Origin: Platycnemis pennipes
Taxonomy: Eukaryota; Arthropoda; Insecta; Odonata; Platycnemididae
DNA: 64,000 nt
Direction: 5' to 3'
NCBI GenBank assembly: GCA_933228895.1
Contig: OW121846.1
Span: forward strand, 22,263,088-22,327,087
Shown here: positions 11,001 to 22,200 of the stretch, piece by piece
How the letters are laid out: each line of letters begins with the position of its first letter
How positions within the stretch are numbered: the first letter of the stretch is position 1
Program-made: the position numbers and the translations under genes
Notes under the pieces: generated by a model
The model's database searches: none
The model's input: the letters and a program-made list of their open reading frames with translations, nothing else
Told to the model about the DNA's origin: nothing

Positions 11001-11924
11001 ATCGGCTGTGGACTATGCAACCAATTTGTCATCTCAGGTGAGTTTTGATTTAATGCTAAGCGACACAGACGATGGGATGAAAGAGGGTGAAACATTTGGT
11101 TGCAATTGCCATTACATATGAATGATAATATCATTCAGTATTCGTATTCAGTGATGACCTCATATGATTGGATTGATGAATCAATTAGGTACAACACGTA
11201 TCACATAAGGATCAGGTGCATCTTTGGGAGGACATTTGGAATTTGGAAGCGGAGATTTCCATGTTTCTCATGTGACTTTGTAGCCATTGTGTCATTTCAG
11301 GTGAGTTTAGAAGTTAATGCTTATCGACACAGATGATGGGATGAAAGAGAGTGAAACATTTGGTATCAATTGCCATTACATATGAATGATAAAATCAATC
11401 AGTATTCGTATTCAGTGATGACCTCATATGATTGGATTGAGATTCAATTAGGTACAACACGTCTCATATCAGGTGCATCTTTGGGAGGACATTTGGAATT
11501 TGGAAGCGGAGATTTCCATGCTTCCAAAGACAGAATCCGTATCGGCTGCGGACTATGTAACCAATTTTACATCTCAGGTGAGGTTTTCAATTTAATGCTA
11601 AGTGACACAAAAGATGGGATGAAAGAATGTGAAACATTTGGTTGCAATTGCCATTACATATGAATGATAATAACATTCCATATTCGTATTCAGTGATGAC
11701 CTCATATGATTGGATTGAGAATCAATTAGGTACAACACGTATCACATCAGGATCAGGTGAATACTTGGTAGAACATTTGGAATTTTTAAGCGGAGATTTC
11801 CATGCTTCCAAAGACAGAATGCGTATCGGCTGTGGACTATGTAACCAATTTGTCATCTCAGGTGAGTTTTGAATTTAATGCTAAGCGACACCGACGATGG
11901 GATGAAAGAGGGTGAAACATTTGG
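8048..11924. repeat. Seven-monomer higher-order repeat, two copies (1939 and 1938 bp)
   Basis: Monomer spacings of 274, 282, 283, 274, 264, 278 and 284 bp from 8048 repeat from 9987 as 274, 282, 283, 274, 264, 278 and 283 bp, and sequence variants move with them. A third start of the pattern is at 11925. The variant GAGTGCTTCCC occurs at about 8428 and 10377, in both copies, but is GAGTGCGTCCC in the paralogous monomers of array 2. The 7-mer duplication is therefore younger than the separation of the two arrays. Confidence 0.9.
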
Positions 11925-12943
11925 TTGCAATTGCCATTACATATGAATGATAATATCATTCAGTATTCGTATTCAGTGATGACCTCATATGATTGGATTG
12001 AGAATCAATTAGGTACAACACGTCTCACATCAGGATCAGGTGCGTCCCTGGAGGACATTTGGAAGCGGAGATTTCCATGCTTCCAAAGACAGAATGCGTA
12101 TCGGCTGCGGACTATGTAACAAAGTTGTCATCTCAGGTGAGTTTTGATTTAATGCTAAGTGACACAGAAGATGGGATGAAAGAGGGTGAAACATTTGGTT
12201 GCAATTGCCATTACATATGAATGATAATATCATTCAGTATTCGTATTCAGTGATGACCTCATATGATTGGATTGATGAATCAATAGGTACAAAAGGTCTC
12301 GCATCAGGATCAGGTGCATCCCTGGAGGACATTTGGAATTTGGAAGCGGAGATTTCCTTCTTCCAAAGACAGAATGCGTATCGGCTGTGGACCTTGCCAC
12401 CAATTTGTCATCTCAGGTGAGTTTTGATTTAATGCTAAGCGACACAGACGATGGGATGAAAGAGGGTGAAACATTTGGTTGCAATTGCCATTACATATGA
12501 ATGATAATATCATTCAGTATTCGTATTCAGTGATGACCTCATATGATTGGATTGATGAATCAATTAGGTGCAACACGTCTCACATCAGGAGCAGGTGCAT
12601 CCTTGGTAGAACATTTGGAATTTGGAAGCCGAGATTTCCATGTTTCTCATTTGACTTAGTAGCCGTTGTGTCATTTCAGATGAGTTTAGAAGTTAATGCT
12701 TAGCGACACAGATGATGGGATGAAAGAGAGTGAAACATTTGGTTGCAATTCCCATTACATAGGAATGATAACCTCATTGAGTATTCGTATTCAGTGATGA
12801 CCTCATATGATTGGATTGATGAATCAATTAGGTACAAAAGGTCTCGCATCAGGATCAGGTGCATCCTTGGTAGAACATTTGGAATTTGAAAGCGGAGATT
12901 TCCATGTTTCTCATGTGACTTTATAGCCATTGTGTCATTTCAG

Positions 12944-12953
12944 GTGAGTTTAG
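12944..12953. repeat. Target-site duplication of element B, 3' side
   Basis: GTGAGTTTAG here is repeated at 18678-18687 on the other side of element B. The adjoining G makes the exact edge ambiguous by one base. Both copies are satellite sequence. Confidence 0.8.
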
Positions 12954-13129
12954 TAGTAGTAGTAGAGTTAATATTTAGGGTGCGTCGACAGCATGGTCAT
13001 TTTGCACCACTGCTTTTCAGAAATATAACATTAATTTAAATCCGTAGACATTACATTACCTGAAATCAGGTATTGAGCTTATCTAATATTTGTCAGCACA
13101 TAAAATCATTAAATATTGTTAGACTGTAT

Positions 13130-16100
13130 TTATAATTTATTAAAAAGCCCAGTTTCCTTTAAAAATAAAATTACACGGTCGATAGCATCTGTTTCGTCAC
13201 CTAGAATGGACCCTAAATCACCCGTAATATTCAGTCGGTTACGTACGTCCCGGTATCTGTCACACTCCGTCAGGATATGCCGAATTCCAAGAGGACAGTC
13301 GCAGTCATCACACCGAGGCGGCAATTTCTCTTCTGTGAAGAGAAAGGAGTGGGTCATTGGGCTGTGCCCTATCCTCATCCGGGTGATGACGACTTCCTCT
13401 CGGCGGCTCCTCCTGACGGAAGTGGGCCACGCTGACGTCACCGGTTTAACTGTGCGCAGTTTGTTGTTTGTAATGTTTCTCCACGACTCCCTCCACTGTT
13501 GAAGAACTGAGCTCTTGAGTGAGGCTCTTAGATCTTCACAAGATACCAGCGTCGACTTAAGATCGTCAAGATTGAGAGCGTGTTTTGCGGCAGAATCGGC
13601 TGCCTCATTTCCGGCAATTCCCACATGCCCAGGGATCCAAAGAAACCAGACAGTGGTTCCCTTCCTGTGAAGGGAGAGCAGCGAGGAGTGAATATCCTGG
13701 ACAATAGGATGCAAAGGAGAAAAGCCGGAAATGGATTTTAGGGCGCTCATGGAGTCTGAGCAGACCACAAAGGAGCCACCGTTCACATTTATCCCATCAA
13801 GAGCCGTTTTAATACCTAACAGTTCCGCTGTGTAAATACTACACAGCGGGCTGAGTTTTGCTTTGATGACTCCATGGTGAGATGATACAACCGCACAGGC
13901 ACAAGCTGTATCCGTCTTCGAGCCGTCTGTAAACACGGGAACTAATTCTGGATGTTGGCTAAGAAACATTAAGAATTGTTGCTGGTACTCTTCAGCGGTG
14001 GTAAAAGCCTTTTGTCGGTTGTAAAGGGACATTTTTATGTCGGGAGCGGGAGTTAACCATGGCGGGTGACTAGAATGCCTGATGGGGTACATTTCTGGTA
14101 ATAGAATACCTCGTTCACGGATAAAATTGTGGAAACGTACACTTACAGGCCGAGTGGCTTTTGTCCTGCGATTAAAAAGTTCTAAAAAGCGAGGTTTAAA
14201 AACAAGGTTAAAACATGGGTGCATCCTCATCGTTAAAATTTTTGCGGCATAGTTGCACATGAGCAGCAACCTTCGGTGGCATAATGGCGGCTCTCCTGCA
14301 TCCGCGTAGACACTGACGACAGGACTTGTCCGGAAAGCACCCGTGCAAAGCCGGAGCCCTGCGTTGTGTACACTGTTCAGAGGTCGTAAGTAGGACTCCC
14401 GAGTGGATGAGTACACGAAGGATCCGTAGTCCAATTTGGACCGCACCAATGACCGGTATAGTAAAAGGAGTGTGGTGCGGTCTGCTCCCCACGATACGTT
14501 GCTTAAAAACTTTAGAATATTTAAGGACCTAGAACAATTGTTCCTTAAAAATTGAATATGTTCCCGCCAGTTTAGACGGGAATCGAAGATCATTCCCAAA
14601 AATCTGACCGACTGAGCGTAGTTAAGATCTCTGCCACCTAAGCGCAGTGGTAACGGAATATGCACTCCCCTTAGCCGGTGAAAGTGGACACACACAGTTT
14701 TCACCGGAGAAAAAACAAAGCCATTTCTTAGTGTCCACCTGTGTAAACTGTTTAATGTCAGTTGGATCTGTCTGGAGGCAGTGAGAAGTTTGGATGACCG
14801 GCAGAAAATCGCCAGGTCATCGACAAACAAGGATCCAATTACAGGGGTTTTTATGCAGTCAACTATATCATTTATTGCGATGGCGAAAAGTGTTACGCTA
14901 AGTACTGAGCCTTGAGGAATGCCGTTGTCCTGTCTGTAAAATTCTGAGAGATGTTGGCCTATTTTTACTCTAAAAACTCGGTCCACTAAAAAATTACTGA
15001 TAAAAGTCGGCAGATTGCCCCTAAAACCCCATTCATGCAGCGTGCTTAAAATCTTCCGCCGCCAGACACGATCGTAGGCCTTCTCCAAATCGAAGAACAC
15101 TCCGATCGCGTGCTGGCGGAGGAGAAATGCTTCCTGGATGAAATTGTCAATTCTAACTATGTGGTCGATAGTGGAACGGCCCCGACGAAAACCGCACTGA
15201 ATAGTGGAAAGAAGGTCTCGGCGCTCCAACCACCAAACGAGCCGCCGGTTCACCATCCTTTCCATTATTTTGCACAGGCAGCTGGTGAGGGATATGGGTC
15301 TATAGTTGTTTGGGTCACCTCTATCTTTGCCCTGTTTTGGGATGGGAACCACCGCAGACTCCCTCCAGGTTGATGGAAAGGCACCTTCAATCCAAAGCTG
15401 ATTGAAAGTGTGGAGGACCTCCAACAATGCCTTCTCCGGAATATTACGGAGAAAGGCATTGTGGACCTCGTCAAGACCCGGAGATGTATTGCCTGTGTCG
15501 GCAATGGCGGACTTCAATTCCCACAAAGAGAAAGGAAGGTTATAGTCGGCAACATGTCGCGTCTCTTTGAAGTTTATCGGAATTAATTCGCAGCGGTCTT
15601 TAAAGGACAGAAAATTCCTACCGCATGCGTCATCGCTGCTCATTCGAGATATAAACTGGCCGAACGCCTTTCCGATGTCATGTGGTGACGTTATAACTTC
15701 ATCTCTGATTTTAAGAAAAGTGACACCTAGCTGCTGGTGGTTACCCGACAGACTCCTTACCTTGCGCCATACCTGTGCAATTGGTGTCCTACAGTTAACA
15801 CCGGAGACGAATTTCACCCAAGAAGCTTTTTTCGCATCCTTCACAACCTGTCGAGCTCTAGCTCTAAGTCGTCGGAAGGAGGCTAGATTTCTTTCGGTTG
15901 GGTATTTATTAAATATTCGCAACGCTTTTTTACGCTGGCGAATAGCTTTCGCACAATCATCATTCCACCACGGCACCACAGGCCTTGTAATTATACGGCG
16001 AGACCGTGGTACGCTGCTGTCTGCCGCTTCAATGATGGTTGCAGTCAGGTTATCAATATTTTCCACACTGTCACGAGTTTCGTCATATTTAAAATTAAAA

Positions 16101-16831
16101 TTCTCCTTAAAAAGGCCCCAGTTCGCCTTCTGAATAATCCAGCCGCCCGGCCGAATAAAATCCGCATTAATATGGTGTTCCTTCGTAAAAAGGATGGGAT
16201 AGTGATCGCTCCCACAAAGGTCGTCATGCACAAGTATATCAAGTTTTGTAGCTAAAATGCTCGACACGATACATAGGTCGATAGTCGAAGAGTCACCAGT
16301 AAAACTGTTAAAACGTGTTTTTTCCGCGTTATTTAGTAACACTAGGTTAGTGTCACATATAAATTGGGATAAAATCCGTCCTCTACGGTTGTACTGAGCT
16401 CTAGCGCTTCCCCATAGCGGATCGTGTGCGTTAAAATCTCCCAATAAAATAAAAGGCTGAGGTAGCTGATGGACAAGGGCTTCCAGGTTAAAACGGGTGA
16501 CCGGCGCACCCTCCGGGAGATACACGTTACACAACGTAATCGCCTCGGGGGCACGCACGGTCACTGCTACCGCCTGAAGCGGCGTGTGTAGTTGCACTCG
16601 AGAGGTGTAAAGGGCCTCCCGAGTAGCAATCAACACTCCACCCTGGGCTCGTTGGCCACTGGTGTCGTCCAGTCTAAAAACGTTAAAACCTTTTAAAATG
16701 CCCTTGTCCGTTGTTTTAAAATGTGTTTCCTGCAGGCATATGCAAGAAGGGTTAAAATCACGGATTAAAACGGTCAGCTCCTCCTTACGCCGATAAAAAC
16801 CATTGCAGTTCCACTGCAGAGTAAAAGCCAT
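13130..16831 (-). CDS. ORF2 polyprotein of element B (APE endonuclease, RT, RNase H)
   Basis: The protein has 1233 residues. Endonuclease, residues 1-220: N8, E35 in QETHF, D132/N134 in GDFNAH, D185, and S208/D209/H210. The reverse transcriptase core is about residues 490-770: D581 in VFFDLEKAYD, GIPQGSVLS at 637-645, and FVDD at 669-672 with D671/D672. RNase H is about residues 960-1090: D969 in FTDGS, E1003 in YTAEL, D1026 in CSDS, H1069 in PGHVG and D1079. A C-terminal CCHC follows (C1174, C1177, H1185, C1190), as is usual in the I/jockey group. The product would nick target DNA and prime cDNA synthesis from the nick. It starts 75 nt after the ORF1 stop, so it is probably translated by reinitiation or a similar mechanism. 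No internal stop was seen. Confidence 0.96.
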   Translation of the reverse strand: MAFTLQWNCNGFYRRKEELTVLIRDFNPSCICLQETHFKTTDKGILKGFNVFRLDDTSGQRAQGGVLIATREALYTSRVQLHTPLQAVAVTVRAPEAITLCNVYLPEGAPVTRFNLEALVHQLPQPFILLGDFNAHDPLWGSARAQYNRRGRILSQFICDTNLVLLNNAEKTRFNSFTGDSSTIDLCIVSSILATKLDILVHDDLCGSDHYPILFTKEHHINADFIRPGGWIIQKANWGLFKENFNFKYDETRDSVENIDNLTATIIEAADSSVPRSRRIITRPVVPWWNDDCAKAIRQRKKALRIFNKYPTERNLASFRRLRARARQVVKDAKKASWVKFVSGVNCRTPIAQVWRKVRSLSGNHQQLGVTFLKIRDEVITSPHDIGKAFGQFISRMSSDDACGRNFLSFKDRCELIPINFKETRHVADYNLPFSLWELKSAIADTGNTSPGLDEVHNAFLRNIPEKALLEVLHTFNQLWIEGAFPSTWRESAVVPIPKQGKDRGDPNNYRPISLTSCLCKIMERMVNRRLVWWLERRDLLSTIQCGFRRGRSTIDHIVRIDNFIQEAFLLRQHAIGVFFDLEKAYDRVWRRKILSTLHEWGFRGNLPTFISNFLVDRVFRVKIGQHLSEFYRQDNGIPQGSVLSVTLFAIAINDIVDCIKTPVIGSLFVDDLAIFCRSSKLLTASRQIQLTLNSLHRWTLRNGFVFSPVKTVCVHFHRLRGVHIPLPLRLGGRDLNYAQSVRFLGMIFDSRLNWREHIQFLRNNCSRSLNILKFLSNVSWGADRTTLLLLYRSLVRSKLDYGSFVYSSTRESYLRPLNSVHNAGLRLCTGAFRTSPVVSVYADAGEPPLCHRRLLLMCNYAAKILTMRMHPCFNLVFKPRFLELFNRRTKATRPVSVRFHNFIRERGILLPEMYPIRHSSHPPWLTPAPDIKMSLYNRQKAFTTAEEYQQQFLMFLSQHPELVPVFTDGSKTDTACACAVVSSHHGVIKAKLSPLCSIYTAELLGIKTALDGINVNGGSFVVCSDSMSALKSISGFSPLHPIVQDIHSSLLSLHRKGTTVWFLWIPGHVGIAGNEAADSAAKHALNLDDLKSTLVSCEDLRASLKSSVLQQWRESWRNITNNKLRTVKPVTSAWPTSVRRSRREEVVITRMRIGHSPMTHSFLFTEEKLPPRCDDCDCPLGIRHILTECDRYRDVRNRLNITGDLGSILGDETDAIDRVILFLKETGLFNKL

Positions 16832-16906
16832 AAATCTCTTTAAAAAATAAAATAAAATAAAATAAATAAATAAATATATACAATAAATTATTTAAAAAGG
16901 CGGAGA

Positions 16907-18079
16907 TCAGCGCCGAATGCGGTGCTTCTTCCCCTTTTGTTTCGCGAGGAGGACTTCAGCTTCCGAGGGACTGTCGTCCTCCTCCATTGATTCCCCCGGA
17001 AGTTCTAGCTTGGCTAGTCCGGGGGGGCCGGGGGATGGCGTTTTTTCGCGCTGTTTCAGCGCTACCCCGGCTGAGGGTTTAGACTGGTTCTTCTTAGGAG
17101 AACCAGTGGTGGTTATATTTTTATTGATTGCCGGATTTGGTGCCTTAGCCGGCTTGGCTACATCTTTTACCTCTGCTGGTTTTGTGTTCGCCCAACTCTC
17201 TGTCTGTGTACTTTGGGACGCTTTTGGCACGGAGTTATTTGCAACGAAGGCAAAAGATTTTGAAAAGACAGGTGCTGCCATGGCCCTGTATCTTTTCCTC
17301 GCCTCGAAGTATGGAATTTTTTCAACTGTTTTTATTTCCATCACTTTTCTTTCCTCTAACATCTTGGGACATTTGCGAGAGTACGCTGGATGCGTACCCT
17401 CGCAGTTGACGCAGTGTTGTTCCCTGTTGCATTCCGCACTCTCATGGCCTTCCAGGCCGCAGCGCGGGCAGGTGGCCTTGCCCTCACATCGCGTTGCGAT
17501 GTGGCCGAAGCGCTGGCACTGGAAGCAGCGCATGGGCGCCGGTATGAATGGCCTCACTGGAACCGATTCATAGCCGACGAATACCTTGTCGGGGAGACTG
17601 TCTCGCGCGAATGTTAGGACGACAGATGTCGTGTTTACAACTTCGCCGTTTCGCTTAGTGGTAAGTCGACGAGCATCTGTAACTCCTTGCGATGCCATCT
17701 CATTCTTAATCTCGTCGACTTCCACGTATAATAGGTCGTAATGAGATATTACTCCCCGACAGGTATTGAGAGTGCGGTGCAGCTCAGTTTTCACAGGGAT
17801 GTCATGGAGCTTCTTTAGGGCCAACAGCTTTTCACTTTGTATGTTGTTCGATGTTTCGATAAGGAGGCTTCCGTCTCGCAGTTTTTTGGCCGATTTCAGC
17901 TCTCCTGGAATTGAGGCAGACAGCACCTTACGGATGAGAAAGGGAGATACCCGTTTAAGCGTCTCCCCTTCTTTCTCACACTTCATAATCACAAACCGCA
18001 TACAAGCGGATAAACTTTTATCTCCCCCGCCCGTGTCCGGGCGGGATCTTTTGGAAGGTGGAAGATGTGATTCCGCCAT
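16907..18079 (-). CDS. ORF1 Gag-like nucleic-acid-binding protein of element B
   Basis: The 390-residue protein is identical to ORF1 of A, with three CCHC-type knuckles between residues 185 and 237. A lysine/proline/serine-rich tail follows, with an acidic SMEEDDSPSEAE patch (364-375) and a basic end KKHRIRR. The start is the ATG complementary to 18077-18079; the 22-codon GTG-initiated extension upstream is not supported as a eukaryotic start. The protein is expected to coat the element RNA in a ribonucleoprotein with ORF2p. The identity of A and B over the whole ORF supports a very recent duplication. Confidence 0.92.
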   Translation of the reverse strand: MAESHLPPSKRSRPDTGGGDKSLSACMRFVIMKCEKEGETLKRVSPFLIRKVLSASIPGELKSAKKLRDGSLLIETSNNIQSEKLLALKKLHDIPVKTELHRTLNTCRGVISHYDLLYVEVDEIKNEMASQGVTDARRLTTKRNGEVVNTTSVVLTFARDSLPDKVFVGYESVPVRPFIPAPMRCFQCQRFGHIATRCEGKATCPRCGLEGHESAECNREQHCVNCEGTHPAYSRKCPKMLEERKVMEIKTVEKIPYFEARKRYRAMAAPVFSKSFAFVANNSVPKASQSTQTESWANTKPAEVKDVAKPAKAPNPAINKNITTTGSPKKNQSKPSAGVALKQREKTPSPGPPGLAKLELPGESMEEDDSPSEAEVLLAKQKGKKHRIRR

Positions 18080-18677
18080 ACCAAGTAGTTCTTCATCCCC
18101 CGGGCTCCCCACCCACCATGGAGCCACACATTCGGGACGCCGCACCGCAAACCGGTGCGGTCGCCAGGGCTACCCGAGGGGATATAGCACCCTAGAGGTG
18201 GTTATCTGTTTCGGGTTGGGTCTTCGATGCACGGGCCCACCAAACGAGTACATCTCCGACCGCCCTACGCAGACCCCCACCTCCCTGGCACTCGCCACCG
18301 TTAAGCAGAACGCCACGGAAGCCGATTGACCGGGAGTGGCTAGCTCCCGGCCGCCCGTTTACAGCGAATCCAGGGCCGAAGAGGGGTATTGGCCCGTAGT
18401 CCATACCGGGCATCCGACACCCGGCTGGGAACCACGGACTTCACCCTCCAGGATCCCCTTCTCCTCCTTACGGGTCTCCGCACACGGCAAACATGCGGGT
18501 GGATCGCAGGCCAGGTGGTATGGCCGCACACAGACAGTTGACCCACAATACTGTCCGGGCTCAACCCTTGTTGGCTCTGGGTTTGTTTACGGGGTTTTCT
18601 CCCCGCCCTTTTAGTCGCCTCTTACGACAAGCAGGGATACTGCGGGAGTATTCTCAATCCCCCTACCCGCAGGGGGG
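18080..18677 (-). promoter_or_regulatory. Structured 5' UTR of element B
   Basis: This carries the same elements as the 5' UTR of A: GTCGTAAGAGGCGAC (complement of 18614-18628), the CTGCGGG/CCCGCAG pair next to the 5' terminus, and the ORF1-proximal CCGCACCG/CGGTGCGG hairpin (18140-18160). It is presumed to hold the internal promoter; no transcription data are available here. Confidence 0.5.
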
Positions 18678-19297
18678 GTGAGTTTAGAATTTAATGCTTA
18701 GCGACTCTGAAGATGGGATGAAAGAGGGTGAAACATTTGGTTGCAATTGCCATTACATATGAATGATAATATCAATCAGTATTTGTATTCAGTGATGACC
18801 TCATATGATTGGATTGATGAATCGATTAGGTACAACACGTCTCACATCAGGATCAGGTGCGTCCCTGGAGGACATTTGGAATTGGGAGGCGGAGATCTCC
18901 ATGCTTCGAAAGACAGAATGCGTATCGGCTGTGGACTATGTAACCAATTAGTCATCTCAGGTGAGTTTTGAATTTAATGCTAAGCGACACAAACGATGGG
19001 ATGAAAGAGGGTGAAACATTTGGTTGCAATTGCCATTACATATGAATGATAATATCATTCAGTATTCGTATTCAGTGATGACCTCATATGATTGGATTGA
19101 GAATCAATTAGGTACAACACGTCTCACATCATGATCAGGTGCGTCCCTGGAGGACATTTGGAAGCGGAGATTTCCATGCTTCCAAAGACAGAATGCGTAT
19201 AGGCTGCGGACTATGTAACAAAGTTGTCATCTCAGGTGAGTTTTGATTTAATGCTAAGTGACACAGAAGATGGGATGAAAGAGGGTGAAACATTTGG

Positions 19298-22200
19298 TTG
19301 CAATTGCCATTACATATGAATGATAATATCATTCAGTATTCGTATTCAGTGATGACCTCATATGATTGGATTGATGAATCAATTAGGTGCAACACGTCTC
19401 ACATCAGGATCGAGTGCGTCCCTGGAGGACATTTGGAATTGGGAAGCGGAGATTTCCATGCTTCCAAAGACAGAATGCATATCGGCTGCGGACTATGTAA
19501 CCTATTTGTCATCTCAGGTGAGTTTGAATTTAATACTAAGTGACACAGAAGATGGGATGAAAGAGGGTGAAACTTATGGTCTCAATTGCCATAACATATG
19601 AATGATAATATCATTCAGTATTCGTATTCAGTGATGACCTCATATGATTGGATTGAGAATCAATTAGGTACAACACGTATCACATCAGGATCAGGTGAAT
19701 CCTTGGTAGAACATTTGGAATTTGGAAGCAGAGATTTCCATGTTTCTCATGTGACCTTATAGCCATTGTGTCATTTCAGGTGAGTTTAGAAGTTAATGCT
19801 TAGCGACACAGATGATGGGATGAAAGAGAGTGAAACATTTGGTTGCAATTGCCATTACATATGAATGATAATATCATTCAGTATTCGTATTCAGTGATGA
19901 CCTCATATGATTGGATTGATAAATCAATTAGGTACAACACGTCTCACATTAGGATCAGGTGCATCCCTGGAGGACATTTGGAATTTTTAAGCGGAGATTT
20001 CCATGCTTCCAAAGACAGAATGCGTATCGGCTGTGGACTATGTAACCAATTTGTCATCTCAGGTGAGTTTTGAATTTAATGCTAAGTGACACAGACGATG
20101 GGATGAAAGAGGGTGAAACATTTGGTTGCAATTGCCATTACATATGAATGATAATATCATTCAGTATTCGTATTCAGTGATGACCTCATATGATTAGATT
20201 GAGAATCAATTAGGTACAACACGTCTCACATCAGGATCGAGTGCGTCCCTGGAGGACATTTGGAAGCGGAGATTTCCATGCTTCCAAAGACAGAATGCGT
20301 ATCGGCTGCGGACTATGTAACAAAGTTGTCATCTCAGGTGAGTTTTGATTTAATGCTAAGTGACACAGAAGTTGGGATGAAAGAGGGTGAAACATTTTGT
20401 TGCAATTGCCATTACACATGAATGATAATATCATTCAGTATTCGTATTCAGCGATGACCTCATATGATTGGATTGATGAATCAATAGGTACAAAAGGTCT
20501 CGCATCAGGATCAGGTGCATCCCTGGAGGACATTTGGAATTTGGAAGCGGAGATTTCCTTCTTCCAAAGACAGAATGCGTATCGGCTGCGGACTATGTAA
20601 CAAAGTTGTCATCTCAGGTGAGTTTTGATTTAATGCTAAGTGACACAGAAGTTGGGATGAAAGAGGGTGAAACATTTTGTTGCAATTGCCATTACATATG
20701 AATGATAATATCATTCAGTATTCGTATTCAGTGATGACCTCATATGATTGGATTGATGAATCAATTAGGTGCAACACGTCTCACATCAGGATCAGGTGCA
20801 TCCTTGGTAGAACATTTGGAATTTGGAAGCGGAGATTTCCATGTTTCTCATTTGACTTAGTAGCCGTTGTGTCATTTCAGATGAGTTTAGAAGTTAATGC
20901 TTAGCGACTCAGATGATGGGATGAAAGAGAGTGAAACATTTGGTTGCAATTCCCATTACATAGGAATGATAACCTCATTGAGTATTCGTTTTCAGTGATG
21001 ACCTCATATGATTGGATTGATGAATCAATTAGGTACAAAAGGTCTCGCATTAGGATCAGGTGCATCCTTGGTAGAACATTTGGAATTTGAAAGCGGAGAT
21101 TTCCATGTTTCTCATGTGACTTTATAGCCATTGTGTCATTTCAGGTGAGTTTAGAAGTTAATGCTTAGCGACTCTGAAGATGGGATGAAAGAGGGTGAAA
21201 CATTTGGTTGCAATTGCCATTACATATGAATGATAATATCAATCAGTATTTGTATTCAGTGATGACCTCATATGATTGGATTGATGAATCGATTAGGTAC
21301 AACACGTCTCACATCAGGATCAGGTGCGTCCCTGGAGGACATTTGGAATTTTTAAGCGGAGATTTCCATGCTTCCAAAGACAGAATGCGTATCGGCTGTG
21401 GACTATGTAACCAATTTGTCATCTCAGGTGAGTTTTGAATTTTAATGCTAAGCGACACAGACGATGGGATGAAAGAGGGTGAAACATTTGGTTGCAATTG
21501 CCATTACATAAGAATGATAATATCATTCAGTATTCGTATTCAGTGATGACCTCATATGATTGGATTGAGAATCAATTAGGTACAACACGTCTCACATCAG
21601 GATCAGGTGCGTCCCTGGAGGACATTTGGAAGCGGAGATTTCCATGCTTCCAAAGACAGAATGCGTATCGGCTGCGGACTATGTAACAAAGTTGTCATCT
21701 CAGGTGAGTTTTGATTTAATGCTAAGTGACACAGAAGATGGGATGAAAGAGGGTGAAACATTTGGTTGCAATTGCCATTACATATGAATGATAATATCAT
21801 TCAGTATTCGTATTCAGTGATGACCTCATATGATTGGATTGATGAATCAATTAGGTGCAACACGTCTCACATCAGGATCGAGTGCGTCCCTGGAGGACAT
21901 TTGGAATTGGGAAGCGGAGATTTCCATGCTTCCAAAGACAGAATGCGTATCGGCTGCGGACTATGTAACAAAGTTGTCATCTCAGGTGAGTTTTGATTTA
22001 ATGCTAAGTGACACAGAAGATGGGATGAAAGAGGGTGAAACATTTGGTTGCAATTGCCATTACATATGAATGATAATATCATTCAGTATTCGTATTCCGT
22101 CATGACCTCATATGATTGGATTGATGAATCAATTAGGTACAACACGGCTCACATTAGGATCAGGTGCATCCCTGGAGGACATTTGGAATTTTGAAGCGGA

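Larger units (their letters stand above)
5517..12953. repeat. Satellite array 1: 27 tandem monomers of ~263-284 bp
   Basis: Tandem monomers are recognised by repeated blocks such as TTGCAATTGCCATTACATATG, anchored at 5580, 5854, 6136, 6399, 6682, 6956, 7236, 7500, 7764, 8048 and onward to 12743. Two length classes occur. Long monomers (274-284 bp) carry an AAAGACAGAATGCGTATCGG segment, and short ones (263-265 bp) carry a CATGTGAC...TAGCCATTGTG segment instead. A further 9-bp indel separates the 274 and 283 forms. Short ORFs of 60-97 codons recur on both strands and in several frames, which is a side effect of monomer composition and not evidence of coding. The array is bounded by element A on the left and element B on the right. 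I do not recognise this satellite family. Confidence 0.95.
12954..18677 (-). mobile_element. Non-LTR retrotransposon B, full length with both ORFs open
   Basis: The 5.72-kb element has its 5' end at 18677 and its 3' tail at 12954. The 5' UTR is about 600 nt, ORF1 has 390 codons, the spacer is 75 nt and AT-rich, ORF2 has 1233 codons, and the 3' UTR is 176 nt. The 3' terminus carries GGTGC...GTCGACGCACCC followed by an AT-rich stretch and TAG-type repeats. A 10-bp target-site duplication (GTGAGTTTAG) confirms both ends and shows insertion into a satellite monomer. Its near-identity to A comes from duplication of the host block. With intact ORFs and all catalytic residues it could be mobilisation-competent, but that is an inference. 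Confidence 0.95.

Noticed and set aside
5854..12703. Dozens of 60-97 codon ORFs in the satellites, with a recurring MTSYDWIDESI-type peptide
   Set aside because: They recur once per monomer in several frames and both strands, start mostly at TTG, and end at arbitrary monomer positions. Variation between monomers includes frameshifting indels. They are a property of the repeat, not genes.
12954..12976. A longer target duplication for B extending through AGTTAATATTTAG (similar to satellite AGTTAATGCTTAG)
   Set aside because: All other copies of the family have an AT-rich stretch of similar length between the repeat tail and GGGTGCGTCGAC, so this belongs to the element tail. The resemblance is probably coincidence.
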